DNA of 64,000 nucleotides from an uncultured Sulfitobacter sp. (GTDB taxonomy: Bacteria; Pseudomonadota; Alphaproteobacteria; Rhodobacterales; Rhodobacteraceae). Below, piece by piece: positions 32,980-42,735 of this stretch. The stretch covers positions 124,001 through 188,000 of the forward strand of contig CALFWM010000008.1 of the NCBI GenBank assembly GCA_937928635.1, read 5' to 3'. The notes under the pieces were generated by a model. The model saw nothing but the letters and a program-made list of their open reading frames with translations, searched no databases and was not told the DNA's origin. Position numbers and translations under genes: made by a program. Position 1 is the first letter of the stretch; each line of letters opens with the position of its first letter.

Positions 32980-34731
32980 ATGATCAACCTCACACGTCTG
33001 AACACGCGCAAGGCGCGGCTGTTGAACTTGTGGCACGCTTGGGCGGCAACCCGGACGCGGGCGCGGGTGACGGGGTTTGTCTCTCAGCCAGAGCCGCGCA
33101 CCATCGGGTCATTTGCACGCGGACGGCAATTGGTGGCGGGCAACTACCTGTTTGCCGGCACGCTGTTTCATGAACCCGACAAGGGCCTGTGGGATTTGGA
33201 GGCCCCCGACAACGCCTATGCGGCAGAACTGCACGGATTTGCCTGGCTTGATGATCTTGCGGCTGTTGGGGATGCGCCTTCGCGCGCGGCGGCACAGACC
33301 TGGCTCTGGGGTTGGATTTCTGCCTTTGGCCGGGGGCGCGGGCCGGGGTGGACCCCTGATCTGACGGGGCGACGCCTGATCCGCTGGATCAACCACGCGA
33401 TTTTCGTGCTGCGGGGCGTTGAATCTGACGACAGCCACAAGTTTTACCGCTCCCTCGTGCAGCAAACCCAGTTTCTGTCGCGCCGTTGGCGCGGCGCGGC
33501 CCCCGGTTTGCCTCGGTTTGAGGCGCTGACCGGGCTGATCTACGCGGGCCTCTCGCTGGAGGGGCAGGAGACGCTGGCCGATCCGGCGATCAAGGCACTG
33601 GCCCGCGAATGTGTCCGCCAGATCGACGATCAGGGCGGTCTGCCCACCCGCAACCCCGAAGAATTGCTGGCGGTCTTTACCCTGCTGACCTGGGCTGCTG
33701 CCGCTCTCAGTGATGCGGGCCGTGAAACGCCAAAAGAGCACCTTGCCGCTATTGAGCGCATCGCACCCACGCTGCGCAGCCTGCGCCACGCCGATGGCGC
33801 GTTGGCACGGTTTCATGGGGGCGGGCGCGGTGCAGAGGGGTGGCTGGATCATGCCCTGGCCGCATCCGGTGTGCGCGCGGGCAAGCCTGATGGGCTGGCC
33901 ATGGGATTTGCGCGATTGTCTGCCGGGCGCACGTCAGTCATTGTTGACGCGGCGGCCCCTCCGGCAGATGCGGCATCGGGTAATGCCCATGCAAGCACGC
34001 TGGCGTTTGAACTGACTTCGGGGCGCCGACCGGTGGTGGTAAACTGTGGTTCAGGCGCATCATTTGGGTTGGAATGGCGCCGCGCAGGGCGCGCCACACC
34101 GTCCCATTCCACACTCTCTCTTGGGGGCTACTCCAACGCGCGGCTTGATACGGCGGATCGTGACACCGGGGTGGAGGCGCTGATTGACGGCCCCGATCAC
34201 GTGCCGGTTGAGATTAACCCGGTCAATGACGGCACGCAATTTCAGGGCGGGCATAACGGCTATATTCATTCGCACGGGCTGACCCATGCCCGTACGCTGG
34301 AATTGACGCTGGATGGCCGCGGCCTTGCGGGCGAGGACATGTTGCTGGCGCTGGACGACGCTGACAAACGCCAATTTGACCGCGCCATGGATGTGAACCA
34401 GCTGAAAGGCGTGCAGTTTGACATCCGCTTTCATCTGCACCCTGACATTGATGCGACGCTGGATCTGGGTGGTGCTGCCGTGTCGATGGCGCTGAAAAGC
34501 GGGGAAATCTGGGTCTTTCGCCACGATGGCAGCTATGAATTGACTTTGGAACCGGGGGTTTACCTTGAAACCACCCGTCTGAAACCCCGCGCCGCGCAGC
34601 AAATTGTCCTCAGCGGACTTGCGTTTTCCTATGCTACCCGTGTGCGGTGGTCCTTGTCCAAGGCGCAGGAAACTGCGATTGGCGTGCGTGATTTGCAGAT
34701 GGACGATCCGCGAACGCTCAAGGACGACTAA
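32980..34731 (+). CDS. Heparinase II/III family protein
   Basis: About 583 residues: a helical toroid-like N-terminal region, then a beta-sandwich with STLAFELTSGRRPVVVNCGSG, HSTLSLGGYSNAR and the HNGYIHSHGLTHAR segment typical of bacterial heparinase II/III-like proteins. In Roseobacters such genes lie between rsmB and purH. No signal peptide is seen. ATG 32980 has AAGGGC at a fair distance; ATG 32938 is the alternative. The substrate is probably an acidic polysaccharide or an envelope polymer, but unproven. purH begins 12 nt after the stop. Confidence 0.85.
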   Translation: MINLTRLNTRKARLLNLWHAWAATRTRARVTGFVSQPEPRTIGSFARGRQLVAGNYLFAGTLFHEPDKGLWDLEAPDNAYAAELHGFAWLDDLAAVGDAPSRAAAQTWLWGWISAFGRGRGPGWTPDLTGRRLIRWINHAIFVLRGVESDDSHKFYRSLVQQTQFLSRRWRGAAPGLPRFEALTGLIYAGLSLEGQETLADPAIKALARECVRQIDDQGGLPTRNPEELLAVFTLLTWAAAALSDAGRETPKEHLAAIERIAPTLRSLRHADGALARFHGGGRGAEGWLDHALAASGVRAGKPDGLAMGFARLSAGRTSVIVDAAAPPADAASGNAHASTLAFELTSGRRPVVVNCGSGASFGLEWRRAGRATPSHSTLSLGGYSNARLDTADRDTGVEALIDGPDHVPVEINPVNDGTQFQGGHNGYIHSHGLTHARTLELTLDGRGLAGEDMLLALDDADKRQFDRAMDVNQLKGVQFDIRFHLHPDIDATLDLGGAAVSMALKSGEIWVFRHDGSYELTLEPGVYLETTRLKPRAAQQIVLSGLAFSYATRVRWSLSKAQETAIGVRDLQMDDPRTLKDD

Positions 34732-34743
34732 AGGACCCTGCCC

Positions 34744-36330
34744 ATGCCCGATCTCACCCCCCTGAAACGCGCCCTGCTGTCTGTGTCAGACAAAACCGGT
34801 TTGGTTGAGCTGGGGCAGGCCCTGGCCGCAAAGGGCGTTGAACTGCTCAGCACGGGCGGCACTGCAAAAGCGCTGCGTGACGCAGGGCTTGAGGTAAAGG
34901 ACGTGGCCGAGGTGACCGGCTTTCCCGAGATGATGGATGGCCGTGTGAAAACCCTGCACCCGGTGGTGCACGGTGGGTTACTGGCCCTGCGGGACAACGA
35001 CGATCACCTGGCATCCATGGACGAACACAGCATCGGCGGCATTGATTTGGTGGTGGTCAACCTCTACCCGTTTGAGGCGACGGTGGCCAAGGGGGCCGCT
35101 TACGCCGAAGTGATCGAAAACATCGACATCGGCGGCCCTGCCATGATCCGCTCTGCGGCCAAGAACCACGGCTTTGTCAGTGTGATCGTGGACACCGAAG
35201 ACTACGCGCCCTTCATTGCCGAACTTGAGGCCAACGCGGGCCAAACCACCTATGCCATGCGCCAGCGGTTGGCCCAGACCGCCTATGCCCGCACCGCCGC
35301 CTATGACACTGCCGTCAGCACATGGATGGCAGCCCAGATTGACGCAACCCCACGCCGCCGCACCTTTGGTGGGGAGCTGGCCCAAACCCTGCGCTACGGC
35401 GAAAATCCGCATCAGCAGGCCGCATTTTACACCGATGGCGGTGCCACCGCAGGCATCGCCACAGCGCAGCAGCATCAGGGCAAAGAGCTGTCTTATAACA
35501 ACATCAACGACACGGACGCGGCCTTTGAACTGGTCAGCGAATTTGCCCCCGAAAACGGCCCGGCCTGTGCGATCATCAAACATGCCAACCCCTGCGGTGT
35601 GGCGACGGGCGCGACCATGACGGAGGCCTATACCCGCGCCTTTGACTGTGACCGCACATCGGCCTTTGGCGGCATCATCGCGCTGAACCAGCCCCTCGAT
35701 GCGCCCACGGCTGAGGCGATCAGCGAGATCTTCACCGAAGTCGTGATTGCCCCCGGCGCAAATGATGCCGCGCGCGCTGTTTTTGCAAAGAAGAAGAACC
35801 TGCGGTTGTTGACAACCGATGGCCTGTCGAACCCGGACGCAGCCAAGCTGGCCGTGCGGCAGGTGTCCGGTGGGTATCTCGTACAGGATAAGGACGTGGG
35901 CCGCATCACAGCAGATGATCTGAAGGTCGTCACAAAACGCCAGCCCAGTGATCAGGAACTCTCAGATATGCTCTTTGCCTGGACCGTGGCCAAACACGTC
36001 AAGTCCAACGCGATCATCTACGTCAAAGACGGCGCGACCGTCGGCGTCGGGGCAGGGCAGATGAGCCGGGTTGACAGCACCCGCATCGCCGCGCGCAAGG
36101 CGCAGGATATGGCAGAGGCGATGGGCCTGCCTGCACCCCTGACCAAAGGCTCTGTTGTGGCCTCTGATGCGTTTTTTCCCTTTGCTGATGGGTTGATCAC
36201 GGCGGCCGAGGCCGGTGCCACGGCGCTGATCCAACCGGGCGGGTCAATGCGCGATGATGAAGTGATTGCCGCCGCTGATGAGGCCGGCCTTGCCATGGTG
36301 TTCACGGGCATGCGGCACTTCCGGCACTGA
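34744..36330 (+). CDS. purH: Bifunctional AICAR transformylase / IMP cyclohydrolase
   Basis: A 528-residue PurH, full length. The N-terminal MGS-like cyclohydrolase domain has [16 protein letters not shown] and [15 protein letters not shown]; the C-terminal transformylase domain has [14 protein letters not shown] and IIKHANPCG with the catalytic Lys-His. It performs the last two steps of purine synthesis with 10-formyl-THF. AAAGGAC precedes the ATG. lspA follows after 1 nt. Confidence 0.97.
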   Translation: MPDLTPLKRALLSVSDKTGLVELGQALAAKGVELLSTGGTAKALRDAGLEVKDVAEVTGFPEMMDGRVKTLHPVVHGGLLALRDNDDHLASMDEHSIGGIDLVVVNLYPFEATVAKGAAYAEVIENIDIGGPAMIRSAAKNHGFVSVIVDTEDYAPFIAELEANAGQTTYAMRQRLAQTAYARTAAYDTAVSTWMAAQIDATPRRRTFGGELAQTLRYGENPHQQAAFYTDGGATAGIATAQQHQGKELSYNNINDTDAAFELVSEFAPENGPACAIIKHANPCGVATGATMTEAYTRAFDCDRTSAFGGIIALNQPLDAPTAEAISEIFTEVVIAPGANDAARAVFAKKKNLRLLTTDGLSNPDAAKLAVRQVSGGYLVQDKDVGRITADDLKVVTKRQPSDQELSDMLFAWTVAKHVKSNAIIYVKDGATVGVGAGQMSRVDSTRIAARKAQDMAEAMGLPAPLTKGSVVASDAFFPFADGLITAAEAGATALIQPGGSMRDDEVIAAADEAGLAMVFTGMRHFRH

Positions 36331-36331
36331 T

Positions 36332-36832
36332 ATGATGCGCGCGTTCTCCCTTGCTGCCTTTGTGGCCTTTGCTGTGGATCAGATCAGCAAATATGTGGTG
36401 ATCCACATGTGGGGTCTACGCGCCGGGCGGTCGTTTGACGTGTTCCCGCCGTATCTCAATTTCATTTACGGTGAGAATTGCGGCATCAACTTTGGCATCT
36501 TTGGCGATTGTTCTGAGCTGGGCCGTTGGACGCTGATTATCGTTGGTGTGGTGATTTGTACCGCGGTGACGATCTGGCTGCGGCGAACTCACCAGCCTGT
36601 GCTGGCGATGATCAGCGGCGGTTTGCTGGTAGGTGGCGCGCTTGCCAATGTACTGGACAGGCTGTTCTACGGATATGTGCTCGACTTCTTGAACAACTCT
36701 TTGCCGGGCTGGAACAACCCCTTTGTTTATAACATCGCGGATGTGTTTATTTTTGCCGGGGCCATTGGTCTGGTTCTGTTCAGCACCGATAAAAAGACAT
36801 CGCAAAAGCGCACAAAGAAAAAACGGCAGTGA
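36332..36832 (+). CDS. lspA: Lipoprotein signal peptidase II
   Basis: A 166-residue, four-helix inner-membrane aspartic peptidase. Catalytic aspartates lie in [13 protein letters not shown] and [12 protein letters not shown], and NCGINFGIF matches the conserved N-rich loop. It cleaves prolipoprotein signal peptides ahead of the lipidated Cys. ATG 36332 or 36335 may be used; the gene is 1 nt from purH and 52 nt ahead of a lipoprotein gene that is its likely substrate. Confidence 0.94.
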   Translation: MMRAFSLAAFVAFAVDQISKYVVIHMWGLRAGRSFDVFPPYLNFIYGENCGINFGIFGDCSELGRWTLIIVGVVICTAVTIWLRRTHQPVLAMISGGLLVGGALANVLDRLFYGYVLDFLNNSLPGWNNPFVYNIADVFIFAGAIGLVLFSTDKKTSQKRTKKKRQ

Positions 36833-36884
36833 CAACCCCTGCCTGCCTGCGATATTCAAGGGCAAACGCTTGAGGAGAGCATCC

Positions 36885-37385
36885 ATGCGAGGCATCGCGG
36901 CACTGATCCTGATTACGCTGGGCCTGACGGCCTGCGGCGACAAGGGCCTGCGCAATTTGCGTACAGATTCTGCCGGGCCGGACGAATTCCTGCTGCAACC
37001 GGTCAAACCGCTGGAAGCGCCTGCGAATTATACCGAATTGCCCAGCCCGACCCCCGGTCAGGCCAATCTGACCGACCGGTCCGCTGTGAGCGAAGGGGTG
37101 GCCGCATTGGGAGGGCGCACCGGTGATCCAAATGCCGCTATTCCGGCCAGTGATGGCGCCTTGGTTCAGCACGTCAGCAGGCGTGGCGTTGACCCGAACA
37201 TTCGCGCTGAATTGGCCGAGGCTGACGCGGCATTTCGCAAACGCAGAGGCCGCTTTGGCCAAATCCGTTTGGTCCCGACGGATCGTTATGACGACGTTTA
37301 CCGCCGGTTTATCCTGAACGCGCGATCCGAGGCGGCCAAATGGCGCCGTGCAGGCGCGCGCACTCCGTCCTCGCCTCCGAGTTAA
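36885..37385 (+). CDS. DUF3035 lipoprotein (possible BamF)
   Basis: A 166-residue protein with a lipoprotein signal (LITLGLTACG, Cys at about 17). The mature part is Pro/Ala-rich, with FLLQPVKPLEAP near the N terminus, typical of DUF3035, and an Arg-rich tail. Alphaproteobacterial DUF3035 proteins have been annotated as an outer-membrane beta-barrel assembly (Bam) accessory lipoprotein; I give that as a possibility. TGAGGAGAG precedes ATG 36885. Confidence 0.8.
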   Translation: MRGIAALILITLGLTACGDKGLRNLRTDSAGPDEFLLQPVKPLEAPANYTELPSPTPGQANLTDRSAVSEGVAALGGRTGDPNAAIPASDGALVQHVSRRGVDPNIRAELAEADAAFRKRRGRFGQIRLVPTDRYDDVYRRFILNARSEAAKWRRAGARTPSSPPS

Positions 37386-37539
37386 TTTAACACGCGTCGA
37401 TCCGGTGGTTGAGGTCGATTTTTGCATTCCGACTGCGGTGCGCCAAGCCATCTGTATTCTTACATTTTTGTTAGATCGCTTGAAACTGCGCGCGCGACAC
37501 GTAGGTTCTGCTGTGACACGACCGATCAAAGGATACGCC

Positions 37540-38877
37540 ATGCGACGATTGTCGATCTTTCCTGCTTTGCTCCTGCTTGCCTTTGCCCCGCTCAAGGCCA
37601 GCGCGAATGAAGCTGTCAGCTATTTCACGCTCGACAACGGGATGGAGGTCATTGTGGTCGAAGATCACCGGGCCCCGGTGGTGCAGCATATGGTCTGGTA
37701 TCGCGCGGGGTCTGCGGATGAACCCAAAGGTGCCTCCGGTGTGGCGCATTTTCTGGAACATCTGCTTTTTAAGGCCACGGACAAGCTGGAAGCAGGCGAG
37801 TTTTCAGCAACCGTTGCGGCGAATGGCGGGCGCGACAATGCGTTCACCAGTTATGACTATACCGCATATCACCAGCGGGTTGCGGCAGACCGGCTTGAAT
37901 TGATGATGTCGATGGAAAGCGACCGGATGCGCAACATCCGCCTGACTCCCGAGAACATCGAGACCGAACGCGGCGTCGTTTTGGAAGAACGCAACCAGCG
38001 CACCGAAAACAGCCCCGGCGCCTTGATGAATGAACAGATGTCTGCGGTGCAATTTCTTAACCACCGCTACGGCGTGCCGATCATCGGCTGGAAACACGAG
38101 ATTGAGCAACTGAGCCTCAAGGATACGCTGTCGTTTTATGAAACCTACTATTCGCCAAACAACGCCATTCTGGTGGTATCGGGTGATGTGACACCCGATG
38201 AGGTGCGCACACTGGCGGACAAATATTATGGCGTGATCCCAGCCAACCCGGACCCGCCCGAACGCATCCGAACCAAAGAACCGCCACACACCGCCGAGCG
38301 TCGTCTGGTGTTCCGGGATGCGCGCGTGGCGCAGGAATATCTCCGCCGTTCCTACATCGCGCCAGAACGTAACCCGGGCGCGCAGGAAAAGGCCGCCGCG
38401 CTGACCATGTTGGCAGAGATTTTGGGTGGGGGCACAACGTCTTTCCTGGCCGAGAAACTGCAATTTGACACCCAGATCGCGACCTACACAGGCGCGTTTT
38501 ACCGAGGTGGGTCATTGGATGATGCGACTTTTGATATGGTGGTTGTGCCGGCACCCGGCGTTAGCTTGCAAGAGGGTGAGGACGCGTTGGATGTGGCCCT
38601 GTCCGAGTTTATGGACAGCGAAATTGATACAGAGCAGTTGGACCGGATCAAATTGCAACTGAGGGCCGCACAGATATATGCGCGCGACAATGCAAATTCC
38701 GTGGCCAACAGATATGGCCGCGCACTCGCCGTTGGTCTGAGTGTTGAGGACGTGCAGGAATGGCCCGCCTTGCTGGAAGCAGTGACCGCTGACGACATCA
38801 AGGCGGTGGCCGCAGAAGTTATCAAACGCCGTGGCTCCGTCACAGGCTGGTTGGTCAAAGAAGGGGCTGCAAAATGA
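37540..38877 (+). CDS. M16-family zinc peptidase, catalytic member of a pair
   Basis: A 445-residue exported peptidase: signal peptide (residues 1-22), then the M16 zinc motif HFLEH (70-74) with the distal Glu in ENIETERGVVLEE. The rest follows the pitrilysin/processing-peptidase layout with the C-terminal R/Y substrate-binding region (NANSVANRYGRAL). It probably digests peptides in the periplasm. Its stop overlaps the start of the second M16 gene (ATGA), so the two are made together and likely form a heterodimer. Confidence 0.92.
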   Translation: MRRLSIFPALLLLAFAPLKASANEAVSYFTLDNGMEVIVVEDHRAPVVQHMVWYRAGSADEPKGASGVAHFLEHLLFKATDKLEAGEFSATVAANGGRDNAFTSYDYTAYHQRVAADRLELMMSMESDRMRNIRLTPENIETERGVVLEERNQRTENSPGALMNEQMSAVQFLNHRYGVPIIGWKHEIEQLSLKDTLSFYETYYSPNNAILVVSGDVTPDEVRTLADKYYGVIPANPDPPERIRTKEPPHTAERRLVFRDARVAQEYLRRSYIAPERNPGAQEKAAALTMLAEILGGGTTSFLAEKLQFDTQIATYTGAFYRGGSLDDATFDMVVVPAPGVSLQEGEDALDVALSEFMDSEIDTEQLDRIKLQLRAAQIYARDNANSVANRYGRALAVGLSVEDVQEWPALLEAVTADDIKAVAAEVIKRRGSVTGWLVKEGAAK

Positions 38878-40190
38878 AACTGATTTACGCGTTTTTCCTG
38901 ACACTATTGGCCGTGCTGCCAGCACGTGCAGAGGTCAACATTCAGGAGGTCACCAGCCCCGGTGGCATCACCGCCTGGTTGGTGGAGGAACATTCCATCC
39001 CCTTTGTCGCTCTTGAAATACGTTTTCGTGGTGGGGCGTCGCTGGATGCACCGGGCAAACGCGGGGCAATAAACCTGATGACCGCCTTGCTGGAAGAAGG
39101 GGCGGCCGACATGGATGCGCGCGCCTTTACCCGTGCAACGGAGGCGCTTGCGACCACTTTTAGTTTTGATGCGACCCATGATGAACTGTCGGTTTCCGCG
39201 CGGTTCCTGACTGAAAATCAGGAACGTTCCGTCGCGCTGCTGCGGGCCGCGTTGCAACAACCCCGGTTTGATGCACCCGCAATTGAACGGGTGCGCCGCC
39301 AGGTGTTGTCTGGCATCCAGTCGGACCTGAAAGACCCAAATGAGATCGCAAGCCGCACCTTTCATGCCGCGGCCTATGGTGATCACCCCTATGCCACGTC
39401 GATTAGCGGCACGACAGAAAGTGTCATGGCCCTAACGCGAGCCGATCTGATCGCGGCAAAGGATGCGGTGATGGCGCGGGATCGCATCTATGTAGGTGCC
39501 GTCGGGGACATCACGCCAGAGGCATTGGGTCTGATGCTCGATGAATTGCTGGGCAATCTACCGGAAATTGGTGCCCCTTTGCCCCCCAAGGCGGAGCTGA
39601 CCATTCCCACAGGCGTAACCGTTGTCGATTTTGCAACACCGCAGTCGGTTGCCTTGTTTGGCCATAGCGGGATCAGCCAGGATGACCCTGACTTTTTCGC
39701 CGCATTGATTTTGAACCAAGTCCTGGGCGGTGGATCCTTTGAGAGCCGCCTGATGAATGAGGTGCGTGAAAAACGGGGGCTGACCTATGGGGTTTACAGC
39801 TATCTGGCCACACGTGATTTGTCGTCCGCCTACATGGGGTCTGTGAGTTCAGCCAACGACCGGATTGCTGAAGCCATTGACGTGATCCGTGATGAATGGG
39901 CAAAAGCCGCTGAAAACGGGCTGACCGAAGAGGAATTGCAAAGCGCAAAGACCTATATCACGGGCGCGTATCCTTTGCGTTTTGATGGCAATGGGCCAAT
40001 TGCGAATATCCTGGTGGGCATGCAGCAGATCAATCTGCCGATTGACTACATTCCGACACGCAACGAGAAAGTAGAGCGGGTCACACTGGAAGACGTCAAG
40101 CGTGTTGCGGATTATCTGCTGGACCCGGAAGCGCTGCATTTTGTCGTGGTTGGTCAGCCAGAAGGGCTCGAAACAACAACGGTGAATTGA
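38874..40190 (+). CDS. M16-family protein lacking the zinc motif, partner of the preceding peptidase
   Basis: A 438-residue exported protein (signal peptide about 1-20) with the M16 fold. At the position of HxxEH it reads NLMTALLEEG, so zinc ligands are absent; the C-terminal substrate-groove motif GGGSFESRLMNEVREKRGLTYG is intact. This matches the non-catalytic subunit of two-gene M16B systems, which contributes to substrate binding. It overlaps the upstream gene by four bases. Confidence 0.9.
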   Translation: MKLIYAFFLTLLAVLPARAEVNIQEVTSPGGITAWLVEEHSIPFVALEIRFRGGASLDAPGKRGAINLMTALLEEGAADMDARAFTRATEALATTFSFDATHDELSVSARFLTENQERSVALLRAALQQPRFDAPAIERVRRQVLSGIQSDLKDPNEIASRTFHAAAYGDHPYATSISGTTESVMALTRADLIAAKDAVMARDRIYVGAVGDITPEALGLMLDELLGNLPEIGAPLPPKAELTIPTGVTVVDFATPQSVALFGHSGISQDDPDFFAALILNQVLGGGSFESRLMNEVREKRGLTYGVYSYLATRDLSSAYMGSVSSANDRIAEAIDVIRDEWAKAAENGLTEEELQSAKTYITGAYPLRFDGNGPIANILVGMQQINLPIDYIPTRNEKVERVTLEDVKRVADYLLDPEALHFVVVGQPEGLETTTVN

Positions 40191-40212
40191 ACTGGAACCT
40201 CTGCGGCAGGCG

Positions 40213-40258
40213 CAAATTTCTTTGAAGAAATTTGGCCGGAATTTTCGAAAATTCCGGC
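40213..40258. repeat. Double-hairpin repeat, copy 2
   Basis: Two adjacent perfect hairpins: CAAATTTC/GAAATTTG (40213-40234) and GCCGGAATTTT/AAAATTCCGGC (40235-40258). The second matches copy 1 at 22391-22414. The element lies 22 nt after the stop of the M16 gene and could act in termination. Confidence 0.68.
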
Positions 40259-40299
40259 ACCGCACGAACCATTGGTTTGCGTGTGATGAAACCCGGGTT

Positions 40300-40319
40300 T
40301 TGGCCCCCAGGGGGGCCAA
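40300..40319. terminator. G/C palindrome between convergent M16 and ALDH16 genes
   Basis: TTGGCCCCC (40300-40308) and GGGGGCCAA (40311-40319) form a 9-bp inverted repeat with only a 2-nt spacer, so the hairpin would open at its tip. It lies between convergent genes. No T-run; moderate candidate for a two-way terminator. Confidence 0.4.
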
Positions 40320-40320
40320 G

Positions 40321-40342
40321 TTGAGTTTATTGGAAGGGTGAA
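40321..40342 (+). repeat. 22-nt dispersed repeat, copy 3
   Basis: Perfect copy of the 22-nt motif (core GAGTTTATTGGAAGGGTGAA), lying 12 nt before the stop-codon end of the ALDH16-type gene and directly after a palindrome. Confidence 0.7.
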
Positions 40343-40353
40343 AGGGATCAGCG

Positions 40354-42696
40354 TTATTCGCCGTAAGGCACCCAGATGTTTTTGACTTCTGTTGCCGCAT
40401 TCAGGAAATCCCGGCCCTCGCCAGCGCTGCCCATCCAGTCACGTGCCATGCCGTTGTTGACCCAAGTCCGCTTGATGTTACTGGTGGCCCCTTTTTCAAC
40501 GATCCCGCTGAGGCGTGCCCCGCCAAAGCACCAGAGTGCGTCCACATCCATGTGCCGCGCCAATGGTTCAGCAGCGTCACTTTGCGGACCGGTCAGAATA
40601 TTCACCACGCCCGCAGGCACATCAGAGGTTTCGAGCACCTGAATGAAGTCCGTTGCGGCCAAGGGGAAGGGTTGCGAGGCAGACAGGATCACACGGTTGC
40701 CCATGGAAATGGCCGGTGCCATGCAGGAAATCAGGCCCAACAGCGGGGCCTCGTCCGGGCAAAGCGCGCCAATCACCCCAACAGGTTCTTTCATCGCCAA
40801 GGCCACCCCACGGATCGGTATGCCGTGTACCTGACCGTCAAATTTGTCAGCCCATGCGGCGTAGGTGAACAGGCGTTTGATGGAGGCCTCAACCTCTTGT
40901 GCGCCCATGCGACCGCCCTGCATCGCATTTAGCCGCGTGGCAAATTCATCTTGTCGGACCGTGAGATTTTCAGCGATGTAATAGAGGATTTGCGCGCGCA
41001 GGTGGCCAGTGGTTTTTGACCAGCCCTTTGCGGCATGGGCGGCCTCAACCGCATTGCGGACATCCTTGCGGCCCGCCTGACTGGCGTGGCCCAGCAGGGC
41101 ACCGTTTTTGCCCCAGACCGGCTTTGAATAGCCCCCATCCGGGCGGGCCTGTTTGCCGCCGATGTAGAGTTTTGCGGTGCGGTCCACCGCGTCCTGAGGG
41201 GCACCGTTGCCTTCCTGTGCAGCGATTTCTTTGAGCTGTTTTGGCGTGCCTTTGGGTTTTGTGTACTCCGCCAGCCCTTCCCAGCCGCCTTCGCGCCCAA
41301 AGCCGCTTTCGCGCACGCCACCAAAGCCCGCAGCGGCGTCCATCAGATTGGTGCCATTGATCCAGACGATCCCGGCGGAAAGTTGTGGTGCGATGTCCAG
41401 CGCCAGGTTCACGTTTTCAGACCAGAGGGTTGCCGCAAGGCCATAGCGCGTGTTGTTGGCCAGTTGCACGGCCTCAGCCGGGGTGCGGAAGGTGGTAGAG
41501 ACCAGCACGGGGCCAAAGATCTCTTCCTGCATCAGCGTGTCTGCCGGGTTCAGTCCGGTGATCAGCGTGGGTGGATAGAAACAGCCATGCTCCGGCAGTT
41601 CAGTCTCTGCCACAAAACGTTCCCCGGCGGTGTTGGCGGCAACCATGTCAGAGACCGCTTTCAGGTGCACCGGGTCCACCAACGCGCCCACGTCGATGCT
41701 TTTGTCCAGCGGGTCACCCACGCGCAGCTTTGACATGCGCGCGCGCAATTTGGTGTAGAATTGATCCGCCACAGGTTCATGTACCAACAGGCGTGACCCC
41801 GCGCAGCAGACCTGACCCTGATTGAACCAGATGGCGTCAACCAATCCTTCAACGGCGGAATCAATATCTGCATCGTCAAACACGATGTAGGGGGATTTGC
41901 CGCCCAGCTCCAACGACAGTGCCTTGCCCGACCCAGCGGTGGCCGCGCGGATGTGGCGGCCCACGGAAGTCGATCCGGTAAAGGCGATTTTGTCGACCTC
42001 AGCGGCCACAATCATTTCGCCCACTGCACCATCGCCAGTGACGATGTTCACCACGCCCTTGGGCAGGCCCGCCTGTAGGCAGATGTCGGCAAACAGCAAG
42101 GCCGTCAGGGAGGTGTTTTCTGCCGGTTTCAACACCACCGTGTTGCCCATGGCCAGGGCAGGTGCGACCTTCCACGCCAGCATCAGCAGGGGGAAGTTCC
42201 AGGGGATGATCTGCCCGCAGACCCCAAGGGCCGCGGCATCGGGCAGTTCGCTTTCCATCAGTTGGGCCATGCCCGCGTGATAGTAAAAATGGCGCTGGGC
42301 AAGGGGCACGTCGATGTCCCGCGCCTCGCGGATGGGTTTGCCGTTGTCGAGCACTTCGAGCACAGCAAACAGGCGGGCGTGTTTTTGCAACAACCGGGCC
42401 AGCGCGTAGATATAACGCGCACGGCCATGACCGCCCAGTGCCTCCCATTTTGGTTGCGCGCGTCGGGCGGCTTTAACGGCCCCGTCAACGTCCGCTTGCG
42501 TGGCTTGCGACAGGGTTGCCAATACGGTGCCATCCGCAGGGTTCCTGGCCTCAGACCCATCTGTTGGCGCGGTCATCTCGCCATTTATGAAATGCCCAAA
42601 CCGACTGCCCTGATCGACCAGCCAGGCCAAGGCCTCTGCCGGCGATTCCGGGGCCTGCCCATACTCCATGGTGTCAAAAATCTCTGAGACGGTCAT
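40354..42696 (-). CDS. Two-domain aldehyde dehydrogenase, ALDH16 type
   Basis: A 780-residue fusion of two ALDH modules. The first (about 30-490) is complete, with LELGGKSPYIVFDDAD and the catalytic Cys in NQGQVCCAGSR. The second (about 500-780) retains GKNGALLGHASQAG and VPAGVVNILTG but is shorter and shows no catalytic Cys/Glu pair, so it is a pseudo-domain. This is the architecture of the ALDH16 family, which in bacteria is active while the vertebrate members have lost the Cys. The gene follows deoC by 39 nt, in one operon; the DeoC product acetaldehyde is an obvious possible substrate. Confidence 0.9.
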   Translation of the reverse strand: MTVSEIFDTMEYGQAPESPAEALAWLVDQGSRFGHFINGEMTAPTDGSEARNPADGTVLATLSQATQADVDGAVKAARRAQPKWEALGGHGRARYIYALARLLQKHARLFAVLEVLDNGKPIREARDIDVPLAQRHFYYHAGMAQLMESELPDAAALGVCGQIIPWNFPLLMLAWKVAPALAMGNTVVLKPAENTSLTALLFADICLQAGLPKGVVNIVTGDGAVGEMIVAAEVDKIAFTGSTSVGRHIRAATAGSGKALSLELGGKSPYIVFDDADIDSAVEGLVDAIWFNQGQVCCAGSRLLVHEPVADQFYTKLRARMSKLRVGDPLDKSIDVGALVDPVHLKAVSDMVAANTAGERFVAETELPEHGCFYPPTLITGLNPADTLMQEEIFGPVLVSTTFRTPAEAVQLANNTRYGLAATLWSENVNLALDIAPQLSAGIVWINGTNLMDAAAGFGGVRESGFGREGGWEGLAEYTKPKGTPKQLKEIAAQEGNGAPQDAVDRTAKLYIGGKQARPDGGYSKPVWGKNGALLGHASQAGRKDVRNAVEAAHAAKGWSKTTGHLRAQILYYIAENLTVRQDEFATRLNAMQGGRMGAQEVEASIKRLFTYAAWADKFDGQVHGIPIRGVALAMKEPVGVIGALCPDEAPLLGLISCMAPAISMGNRVILSASQPFPLAATDFIQVLETSDVPAGVVNILTGPQSDAAEPLARHMDVDALWCFGGARLSGIVEKGATSNIKRTWVNNGMARDWMGSAGEGRDFLNAATEVKNIWVPYGE

Positions 42697-42735
42697 CTCG
42701 CGGTCCTTTTCAATAAACGCCGTCCGGGCGCGGCC

